The notes under the pieces were generated by a model. That model had not been told where the DNA came from. It did not search any database and saw only the letters and a list, made by a program, of their open reading frames with translations. From Lineus longissimus (taxonomy: Eukaryota; Nemertea; Pilidiophora; Heteronemertea; Lineidae): 64,000 nt of DNA. A program made the position numbers and the translations under genes. Below, in pieces: positions 9,568 to 17,996 of the stretch. The DNA lies in the NCBI RefSeq assembly GCF_910592395.1, contig NC_088322.1, positions 1,984,001-2,048,000 of the forward strand, in the 5' to 3' direction. How positions within the stretch are numbered: position 1 is the stretch's first letter; each line of letters starts with the position of its first letter.

Positions 9568-10716
9568 ATGGAACCTGAAAAATCACAGTTGAAATGTGGA
9601 TTTGCTGTCATATCCAAGGATATCGAGTGTGGTACTTACGCTTCATACCCCAATGACAAGAGTGTGATCCCCTTGAAACAATGTAAGAAGGACGTGCACT
9701 CCCATTTGATGCGTTGGATGTCCTCCAGGAAAGCCAGTCAAGTCAAAAGTGAATGGGAGCTCATAGCACTTCGTGCTGGCGTGTTTGATATGAGTTCTCC
9801 AGTTCTGGACACCACAATATGCCCGAACCACCGATACAAGTTGAGTTTATCATGGAATCAGCAAAGGAGATGCCAGCACCCACTTCATCAACCCTCTAAA
9901 ACAAGTCGGAAGCCCAGAAAAGATGGTGGTTCAGTTCATCGAGTGATGTCTCGGGAAATATACATCAAGTGGGGAGTTTTTGTCCCAGTTGGCTCAGGTA
10001 AGGGATCAGTCTCAAAATCACTGAAGTAGAAAAGAAGCAGTAGGCCTGTAATGATACCCACTCTGACTAAACCTAACTTTGGTGCAAAACCAACTGAGTG
10101 ATAACGATTTACCACTTCACTTGTGTTCTTCCTAGAAAGTTGATTGGAGCCTTGGCTTGGTGATCAGGAAGTCCCAGTTATGATTCCCTGCCAGTGCCAC
10201 TGGAGGTGATGCTTCACTGCCGTACAAAATCAGCATGGCCGGTCGCATTATCAAAACAAGTCTATCATCATCATCATGTCCTCACACTATTATATTGCAC
10301 ATCATATTATCATTACCCCCATAATCTGGTGCCTTTTCAGCTCTGTGTAAAGGATGTGAGGCTAAACATCGAGTATCTGTGGCAAATGTAGAACCAGAAG
10401 TAGAACCAGCACCCATGGATACAGAGGTGAGTTGAATGAAAAAAAAGGGGAGAAGATTCGGGGCAAGCCAAAGTGAATATTGGTTAATTCTGCCTGCAGC
10501 GACTGACTTGCATGTAAGAAGGTCACTGATGAGAGAGGAGGGACTAAGCTGAAAACCTTGATGCCGTTCTGGCTCCCATCTCCTTGGCAATGAGGGATTC
10601 TAAGCCAAACCTGATTCTCCATCAATATCTTTTTTCAGTCCGCTGTTGCCTCTTCCTCTGTTCAACCAGCCGACGCCTTAGAAAACCCAGCAGACGGGAC
10701 AGAAGGGCAAATTTGA
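9568..10716 (+). CDS. Three-exon zinc-binding protein of the TTAA transposon
   Basis: Exon 1 is about 9568-9997 (donor GTAAGG), exon 2 is 10341-10426 (acceptor TTTTCAG, donor GTGAGT) and exon 3 is 10639-10716 (acceptor TTTTTTCAG, ending TGA). All phases agree. The protein of about 197 residues holds a Cys/His cluster (CPNHRYKLSLSW, RRCQHPLH) in exon 1 and LCKGCEAKHR at the start of exon 2, which looks like a split zinc-binding domain. The same C-P-x-H-R plus C-x-H-P pattern, as I recall it, occurs in unnamed invertebrate transposon-linked proteins. The start is uncertain: the frame is open back to 9388 and includes more cysteines. It may be a truncated transposase N-terminus or an accessory DNA-binding protein. 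Confidence 0.6.
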
Positions 10717-12912
10717 TGGGTAGTGTTGTTGCAACAGTATCATAAGGACTGCTGGTCAAGCACTCTTGAGCTGGGAGAGAGAAATGATAAGAGGGTGGAG
10801 ACAGATTTTCTGAAATGTTGGTCTTTGAGTCATGACTGGGCAGAATTAGCCCAGTGAAAGTTGTCAGCTACACATCAAGAATTCTTGATTTAGAATGAAA
10901 GGGTACAACTTTATTGGATGTACATTCATCAGGCTTGACCTGAGATTTTCCACGCCATTGATTGCAAATGCATTGTTCGCATTCTGCAATACATCTCTCT
11001 TTTTCTAAAAAAAATACATGGTGAATTTCCTAAAACTGTTACATAGTGTGTTTTTGTCTCCCTTGACTAACATAACCTGCAATATGAAGGACATCCAGAT
11101 TTGATGTTCTAGTATATCTAGCGGATGGTTCATCAGGTAAAATGCGGGGCTTGGTTAAAAAATGATTTTATAGCGATATCTTGGGATAAATTTGAACTTT
11201 GGCTTTCAGTAAACAATTGTAAATGCCAAGATAGATTTTTAATGTCAGTATACTTAGTAGCGCTAATGTCAGTTTTGAACAACCAAGCCTGCTACTGGAA
11301 AGTGGGACTCTCTCCTGATACTATCCTGCACTTGGGCCTGACATGTAGTACCGTAAATGAGGTGTTACTAGTATTGGTCCCTCCCTAGTAGTGGTTAGTA
11401 GTGGTTTGGCTATTGTCTGCAAAATAGCCTTTTTTCTATGTATCATTATATTAGCTTGTAAATAAATCACCCATTTGTAAAAAAAAAAGTGTCCCTGCTT
11501 CTTAGGTGGCAGCACTGTCCTCTGCAGACAGGTACAAGTGTAGCATGTGGAAAGTTGTGATCTCTCCTAAGGGACTGGACAGTACCGTAACTCAGTTCAT
11601 GAAAAACTTCTCCATTCCAGTACATGTATATGTACAATTTAGCCAATGCTAGAGCAACTCCAGGAGAACATTTCACCGCCAACCAAGGAGCTAAAAACTT
11701 CCAATAGCAGTACTCTGACGGTGCAGCCAACTGCAGGGTTGTCCTCATCAAACAGTAATTACAGTAGGAACTGCACCTTTGGTCAATTGGCTCCTTAGCA
11801 ATGGAAGGTGTTACTAGTATGTGAAATGAGCACTTCTGCAAGGTTCTTAGGAACAGGATGATCCCTGCATGGGTTGATAAAGATGTATTAGTAGGTCATA
11901 CCACATGCCCTTCAGGTGCCTTAGCCATGGGGGGGTCCAACCCTTACAACATGCTCTGGCAGCATGACACAGGCTAATGAATGGGTCAACATTAGCATCC
12001 TCACCAACAGGGGGGTTTCTTAAGGTTTTCGGACTGTAAGAAGGCCTACATGTAGCTTATTCAATTACGTTGCCATCAGGTAGGCCAAGGCCGAAATGTT
12101 ATTTGAAATTCAAATCAGCATTTCAGGACCTATGGGGCCCAATTCTCCAAAGTGCTTTCATCAAGGGCAAATTTGTAGTGATGAGCTTGTTCTTTTTTTG
12201 GGGGAAAAATGCAAGTGGAGTTATTTACCGGTAGGCCTACTTAAATAAGTTAAAATAGGTTAGTAGGCCTAGGCATGGGGGGGGGGGTGATCATGGTGGT
12301 TGACAGTAACTACTAATCCTCATGGCCAGCACCAAGCATAAATTATGTGTTCATTATGCATTTATTTTATAATTCATCAAGTGTACACAAGGTGGCAGCA
12401 CTAGCCAATGAGTGTCATTTTGGTGGAAAATAGCACTTTTTCCTTGGTTTATCCTGGGAAAACAGTAAAAGCGGCCGGAAATTTTATTTCTGATTTTGAA
12501 AGTAGGTATCATTACCTTTATCATGTGCAAGCCACAGCATTCAAAGACCTGCAGTGTTGGAGATATGAGCGTCGATAGAGAGCTCTTCCTAAGCACTGCC
12601 CCTAGGTATGCATAATTACTAGGCCTAGCACGACCAAAGTATGAAGTGTTACTCAATGACCTGTTGCAGAATGGAAGATCTCATCAAATACTTCCATCAT
12701 ACAAAGGGGGAAAATCCAGCTATTTTTTTTAGTCTCTGCAGGAGTGCCCAACATTGACCCAAAAATACACAAAAAAATAGGGGGAAAAAAGCTAAAACAA
12801 GCCCCCTAACTAGGCCTGCCCCTAACTCGGTTGCTAGTGATTTTTGAGAGTCATCAATTGCTGTGTAATGATGTCTTAGTGGAATGATCTTGCATACCTA
12901 ATCTCGTTAAAA

Positions 12913-12965
12913 ACGGTTGACCCCCACCTTGCCACCCTCTGCATGGTGGTATCATGGACTGACAC
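12913..12965 (-). repeat. Right TIR of the TTAA transposon
   Basis: Inverted partner of 8761-8820, ending GGACTGACAC directly against TTAA (12966-12969). Confidence 0.88.
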
Positions 12966-14054
12966 TTAAGTCCTTACCAGAGAGAGTTACTGGGCGATGA
13001 TAAAAGATCAAATGTAGAAAAACTAATACTAACACAAATGGATAAAACTAATTACATAGTGCATTACAGAATGCCACAATTTTACCTCAAGCACGGAATG
13101 GTACTTAAGAGGGTTCATTCGGTGATATGTTTTAAACAATCAAAGTGGTTAGCACCATACATTGATTTTAATACTAAAAGACGTATGGATTCTAAGACTG
13201 ATTTTGAGAAAGACTATTTCAAGCTCATGAATAATGCTTTCTACGGAAAGACTTGTGAGAATGTAAGGAACAGGGTGGAAATAGAATTGGTAACGGACGG
13301 GGAGAGAGCCAGGAGTGTAATGGCCAATCCCAGGTTTTCATCGATATGCGTATTTGATGAACAGAATGCTGCTATTAGCATGAGGAAAACATCAATGAAA
13401 TTCAACAAACCAATCTACATAGGAGCTTCAGTACTTGAATTGTCTAAATTATTAATGTATGAATTCTATTATGAAGTTCTTCAACCGTACTTTGGTGAGA
13501 AAAATATTGAACTACTGTATCTAGATACAGATTCCTTTGTACTTAACATTAATACTGATGACTTAACTCGAGCTATGCTCTCAAGACGAAGTCTGACTAA
13601 AGACTTAAAGGAGTTGAAACACTATTTTGACTTCAGTAATTATCCAAAAGATCATCCACTCTATGACACCAGTAAGAAGAAGGTGCCAGGTTATTTCAAG
13701 GATGAGTTAGGAGGAGTCGAGATGACTGAATTCATTGCCCTTAGAAGTAAGATGTATGCTTACAGGACAAAAGATTACGATTCTAAGAAATTAAAGGGTA
13801 TTGCCAAGAATGTAGTAAAGAGAGATATCTCATTTGATGACTATGTTAATTGTCTTGAAAAGAGTATGTCATTTTACCACAAGATGAGACACTTAAGATC
13901 AGATAAACACCAAATCTATTTGGAAGAAGTTGACAAAAAAAGCCTCAGTCCTTTTGATGATAAGAGGTTCATACTTGAAGATGGAATAAGAACGTTACCA
14001 TTTGGAATGTATTATGAAGGCTACATAGATTACAGCGATTCAAACTTCGCTTGA
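12966..14054 (+). CDS. POLB: M1 DNA polymerase B, motifs B and C (fragment 3)
   Basis: The polymerase resumes directly after the transposon. Motif B is KLMNNAFYGKTCENV and the catalytic motif C is LYLDTDSFVLN. The C-terminal region typical of protein-primed polymerases follows (YFKDELGG, RSKMYAYR) to a TGA at 14052-14054. The frame is the same as that of the piece ending at 8760 once the insert and one TTAA are disregarded. One DHE (13569-13595) sits in frame a few residues after motif C. Another (14057) begins just after the stop. Apart from these, the palm and thumb segments look intact. Confidence 0.92.
   Translation, partial: LSPYQRELLGDDKRSNVEKLILTQMDKTNYIVHYRMPQFYLKHGMVLKRVHSVICFKQSKWLAPYIDFNTKRRMDSKTDFEKDYFKLMNNAFYGKTCENVRNRVEIELVTDGERARSVMANPRFSSICVFDEQNAAISMRKTSMKFNKPIYIGASVLELSKLLMYEFYYEVLQPYFGEKNIELLYLDTDSFVLNINTDDLTRAMLSRRSLTKDLKELKHYFDFSNYPKDHPLYDTSKKKVPGYFKDELGGVEMTEFIALRSKMYAYRTKDYDSKKLKGIAKNVVKRDISFDDYVNCLEKSMSFYHKMRHLRSDKHQIYLEEVDKKSLSPFDDKRFILEDGIRTLPFGMYYEGYIDYSDSNFA
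13569..13595 (-). repeat. DHE copy 3 (in M1 polymerase)
   Basis: Flanked by ACT/ACT. Stem 1 is AGAC/GTCT, a compensated change from GGAC/GTCC. Translated as RAMLSRRSL about ten residues after the DTDS motif. Confidence 0.9.
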
Positions 14055-14056
14055 GT

Positions 14057-14083
14057 CGGACTTTGTCCTGAGAGCATAGCTCG
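14057..14083 (+). repeat. DHE copy 4 (just after M1 polymerase stop)
   Basis: Flanked by AGT/AGT. The left AGT starts with the last base of the polymerase TGA stop, so this copy lies in the 3' untranslated region. Confidence 0.9.
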
Positions 14084-14098
14084 AGTGCAAAATCTTTA

Positions 14099-14338
14099 TT
14101 AAACTAATGAATATGGTGGCGCTGATGGTAGTGGCACTGGCGGAAATTCACCCCTAACACCGAAGTCATGGTGATAGTGATAGTGATACACCACATTAGG
14201 ATTAGGACTATTTAGTCGAACTTTGTTCTCGGGAATTTGTCCTAGTCGGACTTTGTCCTGAGAGCATAGCTCGAGTCCTGTTTGATTTACTGTGACTTCA
14301 GTTTTTCTAGCATCTCTGTCTGAGCTATCTTTTTTCAT
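14099..14338 (-). CDS. Small M1 ORF carrying two DHEs
   Basis: A 79-residue frame whose ATG overlaps the stop of the upstream gene (14335-14946) as ATGA. It begins MKKDSSDRDARKTEVTVNQT, then passes through two DHEs (ELCSQDKVRL and GQIPENKVRL). It ends in a His/Tyr- and Pro-rich tail (HYHYHHD, PPVPLPSAPP). I do not recognise it. The overlap with its neighbour and the preserved frame across two inserts suggest it is or was coding, but it is short and could be a chance frame. Confidence 0.4.
   Translation of the reverse strand: MKKDSSDRDARKTEVTVNQTGLELCSQDKVRLGQIPENKVRLNSPNPNVVYHYHYHHDFGVRGEFPPVPLPSAPPYSLV
14217..14243 (-). repeat. DHE copy 5 (diverged)
   Basis: Flanked by AGT/AGT. Stem 2 reads GAAC/GTTC, a compensated change from GAGC/GCTC. 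One mismatch is present in stem 1. It shares the A-start and CGA spacer with copy 2, suggesting a subfamily. Confidence 0.8.
14247..14273 (+). repeat. DHE copy 6
   Basis: Canonical copy in tandem with copy 5 in opposite orientation. AGT flanks both sides and the middle AGT is shared. Confidence 0.9.
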
Positions 14339-14946
14339 TCTTCTAAAAAAGTCTTCTTTAAAGACTCTACATCAACAGCTGAACTTGCCTCCCTTTGTTT
14401 TTTCCTAATGGCATTTTTCATCGAAATGTATTTCTCCTTCTCCTTGAGAATCAAAGTAAACTCATTTGTAGATATGTGAGAATCGGTTAAGGCTTTACTG
14501 ACCAAATCATTGATTGTGTTCAGTTTTGAAATTGCCAACATTCTGATATTCTCATGCTTTTCAATTTTCCTTAGAATATTCTTTTTCTCCCAGCCTATGG
14601 CCGATGAAATAATGGCACTACCTATTGTTACGCCACCCAGAGCTAAACCTATCGGAGCCGTGATGACACCAGCTAGAGCGGAAACACCAACAGATCTGGC
14701 TGCTACGCTAGTTAAATTAAGGAAGTGGCTAATGCCAGTAATTACGCTAAATGCTTTTTTGTACTTTGAAAATATCTTTCTTCTAAATTCAATCTCGCTT
14801 TCTAAGAAACTCTTAACATCACATATTTGTTGTAGTCTGAAAGCCTGAGGGTTACTTTCTGTATGCTTTTCAGACCTTTCATAGTTTAAATGACTTTCAG
14901 AGTTTAAATGACTTAAATCTGGATAAACCTTGTTGTCTCCATCCAT
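14335..14946 (-). CDS. M1 membrane-active protein with glycine-rich hydrophobic core
   Basis: 203 residues. A charged N-terminus is followed by a helical segment (QICDVKSFLESEIEFRRKIF), then a Gly/Ala-rich hydrophobic stretch (about residues 75-120, GVSALAGVITAPIGLALGG and TIGSAIISSAIGW). A long charged coiled-coil tail follows (ILRKIEKHEN to KEKEKYISMKNAIRKKQRE). This architecture recurs in Maverick elements of cnidarians and other invertebrates, from what I recall. A role in membrane disruption or virion assembly is inference. It is encoded with the other minus-strand M1 genes and overlaps the next ORF by ATGA. Confidence 0.6.
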   Translation of the reverse strand: MDGDNKVYPDLSHLNSESHLNYERSEKHTESNPQAFRLQQICDVKSFLESEIEFRRKIFSKYKKAFSVITGISHFLNLTSVAARSVGVSALAGVITAPIGLALGGVTIGSAIISSAIGWEKKNILRKIEKHENIRMLAISKLNTINDLVSKALTDSHISTNEFTLILKEKEKYISMKNAIRKKQREASSAVDVESLKKTFLEE

Positions 14947-14956
14947 TTAATTAGTG

Positions 14957-15230
14957 GGAATAACTAGAATCGGTTGTTCTGACATTTATAGTGTTTAGTG
15001 TTGATCTTGCAGACACTACAGGTTTTTGAAGTACATTAAATTTTAAAGGTTTTTCTGACCCAGCAGGTTTTTCTGACCCAGCAGGTTTTTCTGACCCAGC
15101 AGGTTTTAAAGGTTTTTCGGCTCAGGCTCCAACTTTGACTCTACTTCTGCCTCTAATTCTCTATGAAATCGTTCAAATCTTTCTTTCCAATTACGTGGTC
15201 GTTTTGTGTAACCCTAAGTTCTATTCATTT
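14957..15230 (-). pseudogene. Basic small M1 protein with PAGSEK repeats, frameshifted
   Basis: One minus-strand frame encodes a basic/acidic helical segment (KRPRNWKERFERFHRELEAE) and then ends in a stop. One base off, the frame continues with PAGSEK three times (18-nt tandem repeat, about 15055-15117) and runs to SYSH near 14957. The frameshift near 15120 separates the two halves. The protein is unrecognised. A small basic virion or core protein is possible but not shown. Confidence 0.4.
15055..15117. repeat. 18-bp tandem repeat, three copies
   Basis: Three consecutive units of about 18 bp (TTTTTCTGACCCAGCAGG on plus). They encode PAGSEK in the minus-strand gene and keep its frame. Confidence 0.85.
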
Positions 15231-15284
15231 ATTCAGAAGAAATAAAATTAATATTATTTATTCAGATGAAGATAAAGATGAAAA

Positions 15285-16127
15285 TTAATTGAGTAGAAGG
15301 ATATCGTTAAATTCTGGGTTATCCCAAAAATACTTGTTTGTTATCCTTCTCCACTCGTTTATCACGTTCTGGTCTCGATAGTCAAACCAGTTTTCATTAC
15401 GCTTATTGACCATAAAGTTAAATGAGCGGCACAATTGATCCTTAAATAGTGTGTAGTCTACTGTAGCACTCTTCTGCCTGTTTTGTGTTTTAGACATTGG
15501 TCGAATGTTAAACCAAGCAAAGCACAGTTCAGGTTTATCTTTGAATTCCTGGATTGGTAAGACATGATCCAACTCCTCATCTACTATTGGAGATAGACTC
15601 CTCTGGTACTCTAACCACTGTGAGAAGAAACTGTCTGTACATCCTAGATTGAATGATGAATTACCAGTCAGACTTCGTCTTGAGAGCATAGCTCGAGTCG
15701 GACTTCGTCCTGAGGGCAGAGCTCGAGTACACTCTCCCTTAGAAATGCGGTTAAAACCAACCCTAATTTTGTGTCTGTCTCTATTACCATTTTGGTCAAG
15801 GTAATCCTTTTTGTAATATGATTTAAAACATGATCTACAGTTACCTCTATTTCCATCTTTACCGAATTCACCATCACTTAGTAATTTAACTTCTCCACAT
15901 TTACCGCATTTCTTGGTTAACGTGGAACCACATAATTTACTGTAATCAAGTAGTTTATTACGTCTGTTCTTTCCAAATTCACTTTCAAGTTTTGTTACAT
16001 CGCACTTAACACATTTAAATGTAGGCCCTGAAACTACTGGTTGATACTGATTAACAGGATACTGATTAACAGGATACTGATAAACATTGACAGTACCATA
16101 GTTAACGTTAAATATCTGTCCTTCCAT
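15285..16127 (-). CDS. M1 HNH-like zinc protein
   Basis: 280 residues. A Tyr/Gln-rich N-terminus (NQYPVNQYQP) is followed by zinc-binding pairs (CVKCDVTKLESEF, KKCGKCGEVK, NCRSCFKSYYKKDYL). A C-terminal HNH-nuclease-like region follows (LDHVLPIQEF and CFAWFNIRPMSKTQNRQKS). The DH...N pattern resembles HNH endonucleases of large DNA viruses and Mavericks, so cleavage of DNA is inferred. Two tandem DHEs (15669-15725) add 20 residues in frame between the Cys-rich part and the HNH part. The frame is otherwise intact. It lies between the integrase and the membrane-protein genes on the same strand. Confidence 0.6.
   Translation of the reverse strand: MEGQIFNVNYGTVNVYQYPVNQYPVNQYQPVVSGPTFKCVKCDVTKLESEFGKNRRNKLLDYSKLCGSTLTKKCGKCGEVKLLSDGEFGKDGNRGNCRSCFKSYYKKDYLDQNGNRDRHKIRVGFNRISKGECTRALPSGRSPTRAMLSRRSLTGNSSFNLGCTDSFFSQWLEYQRSLSPIVDEELDHVLPIQEFKDKPELCFAWFNIRPMSKTQNRQKSATVDYTLFKDQLCRSFNFMVNKRNENWFDYRDQNVINEWRRITNKYFWDNPEFNDILLLN
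15669..15695 (+). repeat. DHE copy 7 (in HNH-like gene)
   Basis: Flanked by AGT/AGT. Stem 1 is AGAC/GTCT (compensated). In the minus-strand gene it encodes RAMLSRRSL. Confidence 0.9.
15699..15725 (+). repeat. DHE copy 8 (in HNH-like gene)
   Basis: Direct tandem of copy 7 sharing the AGT spacer and followed by AGT. Stem 2 GGGC/GCTC has a G-T wobble. In the gene it encodes RALPSGRSP. Confidence 0.9.
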
Positions 16128-16202
16128 TTCTAGCTTGATTTAAAGGATAAAAAGTTTAAATTATGTTTTTTTTAGTCTTTTAGGCTTTTAGACTTTTAGG
16201 AT

Positions 16203-17371
16203 TTAGACTTTTAGGCTTTTTATTCCTGAAATTGGTAACCATTCATTGAATTCATCACTGTATCCCTTCCACTTCACTAATCCGTATTTTTTACCTTTAC
16301 TGGTCTTGTACCTCAAGATTTTCTCTATCTTGTACTCTAGCTGGTCAGGATTAGGAACATAACTCAATTCCTCTTCATAGAAATATCCTTGAATTTCCTC
16401 TTTATGATAATCTTCAAGTTTGTAGACGATAGGGTGAGTGAAGATGATCTGTTTGATTTGGAATACTTCCTCAGTGAAGTTGGGCATGTAACCTTTACCG
16501 AAAATGGACTTGTACTTTGAAATTCTTACACTGTCACCTACTTTGTACTTTGGATCACCAAAGGTTTCTTTGAGGTGAAGACCGTAAAGATTGCACCACA
16601 CAGCTCCTTCGTTTTCCATCTTTCTGGCGTCTACAGGTTTCATACCTATTGATGAGTGAAATGTGTTGTTGTAGCCACTGACCAAGTCATCCAGTACGTC
16701 GATCCACTTGTCTGTCTCCTTAGCAGTGAAATAACGCCACATTTTTTCTTTAAGAGTCCTGTTGAATCTTTCTACTACCGCTGCCTTCTTATCAGATTTT
16801 GTAGAGAACCATTCTTTGTCATTTTCTGTTAAGAGTTCCTTGAAGTGTTTGTTGTAGAATTTTGTACCGTCATCAAACTGGATCTTTTCTGGTATTGCCA
16901 CAACTGGTTTTGCTTCTCTAGAGCTTTGCTCCTTGGACGAAGTCCTGAATATCACTTTAAATGCATCTCTGATTTCTTCTCCCCTCTTACTCTTAACGGC
17001 CATAGCCCAAGCATAGCGACTGAATAGGTCAATTACTGTTAAAATGAATCTGAAACCTTTATTCGGACTTTGTCCTGAGAGCATAGCTCGATTCTTACTC
17101 TCGAATTTCTGCATGTCAACCAGGTCGGCTTGCCACTGTTGATCGATGTACGATACCATTGTTTTCCTGAAGGTGAATTTCTTAATAGCCGGTTTGTGTA
17201 GTTGGTGAGTTGGTAGTGTTTCTAGAAATTCTTTAACTTCTTTTGTTTAATAAGTTTACCATCTTCCTTGACCTGTTTCCACATCTTACTCAAAGAACTG
17301 TAAGCCACGGGACTATCGGGGTTGTAGTACAAATCCCTTAGATACTGCTGTGTGTCATCCTTTACATCCAT
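16203..17371 (-). CDS. INT: M1 retroviral-type integrase with chromodomain, one frameshift
   Basis: The N-terminal segment begins at ATG 17371 (MDVKDDTQQYLRDLYY). A one-base shift near 17240 leads into the main frame. The rve core has D in QADLVDM, D in IQFDDGTKF and E in AAVVERFNRTLK, with about 33 residues between the last two. A C-terminal chromodomain ends the protein (KYGLVKWKGYSDEFNEWLP). It would insert the linear element, giving 6-bp duplications in this family. Two DHEs sit in the core: 17064-17090 (RAMLSGQSP) between the first catalytic D and the next strand, and a decayed one at 16920-16946. The start lies only 4 bp from the divergent ATPase gene. Confidence 0.9.
16920..16946 (-). 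repeat. DHE copy 9 (decayed, in integrase)
   Basis: Both stems are intact (GAGC/GCTC and GGAC/GTCC), with loops TTT and GAA. The outer pair is A/T, the spacer is CTT, and the flanking triplets differ (TCT and GAA). It encodes extra residues (around TSSKEQSS) before the second catalytic strand. Confidence 0.65.
17064..17090 (+). repeat. DHE copy 10 (in integrase, ATT duplication)
   Basis: Canonical copy flanked by ATT on both sides. This shows that the flanking triplet is a target duplication and not part of the element. Confidence 0.92.
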
Positions 17372-17375
17372 TTAA

Positions 17376-17996
17376 ATGGGTGAAGTATTTATTTACGAGC
17401 CACATAACATGCTAATTTCTGGTGTCACCAATTGTGGTAAGACATATTTTGCCCTTGACCTCTTAGAAAAGGAGTATCGACACAAATTCCAAAACATAGT
17501 CATTTTCTGTCCAACATATTTCAACAATAAGACATATGACAGGAAATGGATTTACCAAGACAAGAGTGTCTACATAGTTAATCCCGAAGCGGTGGCCAGT
17601 AATTTGGACCTTGTGCTTCAATTTGCTACTCTGACCTTTGCTGGTTCTAACACATTATTCCTAATTGATGACTGTGTTAATTTGAGAGACACAAAAAAGA
17701 AGGTGTCCGAGTTATGTAATCTTGCCTTTTCTGGCAGGCACTACAATCTTACTGTTTGGTTACTAGTTCAGAAGTACAATTCAGTTGTCAAGGACTACAG
17801 AGAGAACATAAGAATTTTAGTATTATTTTTTAATAAAGATGAATCAGCCATGAAAGATGCCTTAGAAGAAAACAGTGTTATTCCTAAGGAGAAAAGACAG
17901 TACTACATAGAAGAACTTAAGATGAAAAAAGGATCAAAACTGATCATTAGACTACAACATCCATTTGGATTTACTCTTTCACATCAAAAATCTTAG
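17376..17996 (+). CDS. ATP: M1 genome-packaging ATPase (A32/FtsK-HerA type)
   Basis: 206 residues. The Walker A motif is ISGVTNCGKTYF near residue 18 and Walker B is TLFLIDDCVN near residue 97. An arginine- and Gln-containing sensor region follows (SGRHYNLTVWLLVQK). This is the size and layout of Maverick and virophage packaging ATPases, which pump DNA into capsids. The ATG at 17376 is 4 bp from the integrase start on the other strand, leaving almost no promoter space. The stop overlaps the 3' end of the next convergent gene (17993). There is no DHE and no lesion. Confidence 0.9.
   Translation: MGEVFIYEPHNMLISGVTNCGKTYFALDLLEKEYRHKFQNIVIFCPTYFNNKTYDRKWIYQDKSVYIVNPEAVASNLDLVLQFATLTFAGSNTLFLIDDCVNLRDTKKKVSELCNLAFSGRHYNLTVWLLVQKYNSVVKDYRENIRILVLFFNKDESAMKDALEENSVIPKEKRQYYIEELKMKKGSKLIIRLQHPFGFTLSHQKS

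Larger units (their letters stand above)
8761..12965. mobile_element. TTAA-flanked DNA transposon inserted in M1 polymerase
   Basis: A 4205-bp element with terminal inverted repeats of about 55 bp, starting GTGTCAGTCCATGATACCAC at both ends. TTAA duplications lie at 8757-8760 and 12966-12969. TTAA duplication is known for piggyBac and Kolobok superfamilies. The TIR start does not match piggyBac (CCC), so Kolobok-like is more likely. It carries a three-exon gene (9568-10716) but no recognisable full transposase, so it is probably non-autonomous. Apart from that gene I see only non-coding sequence, especially 10717-12900. Confidence 0.85.

Noticed and set aside
14057-14083. Hammerhead ribozyme in the DHE (CTGA next to a hairpin)
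   Set aside because: The core needs CUGANGA and GAAA around stem II. Here the spacer is TGA and GAAA is missing, with loops too small for the fold.
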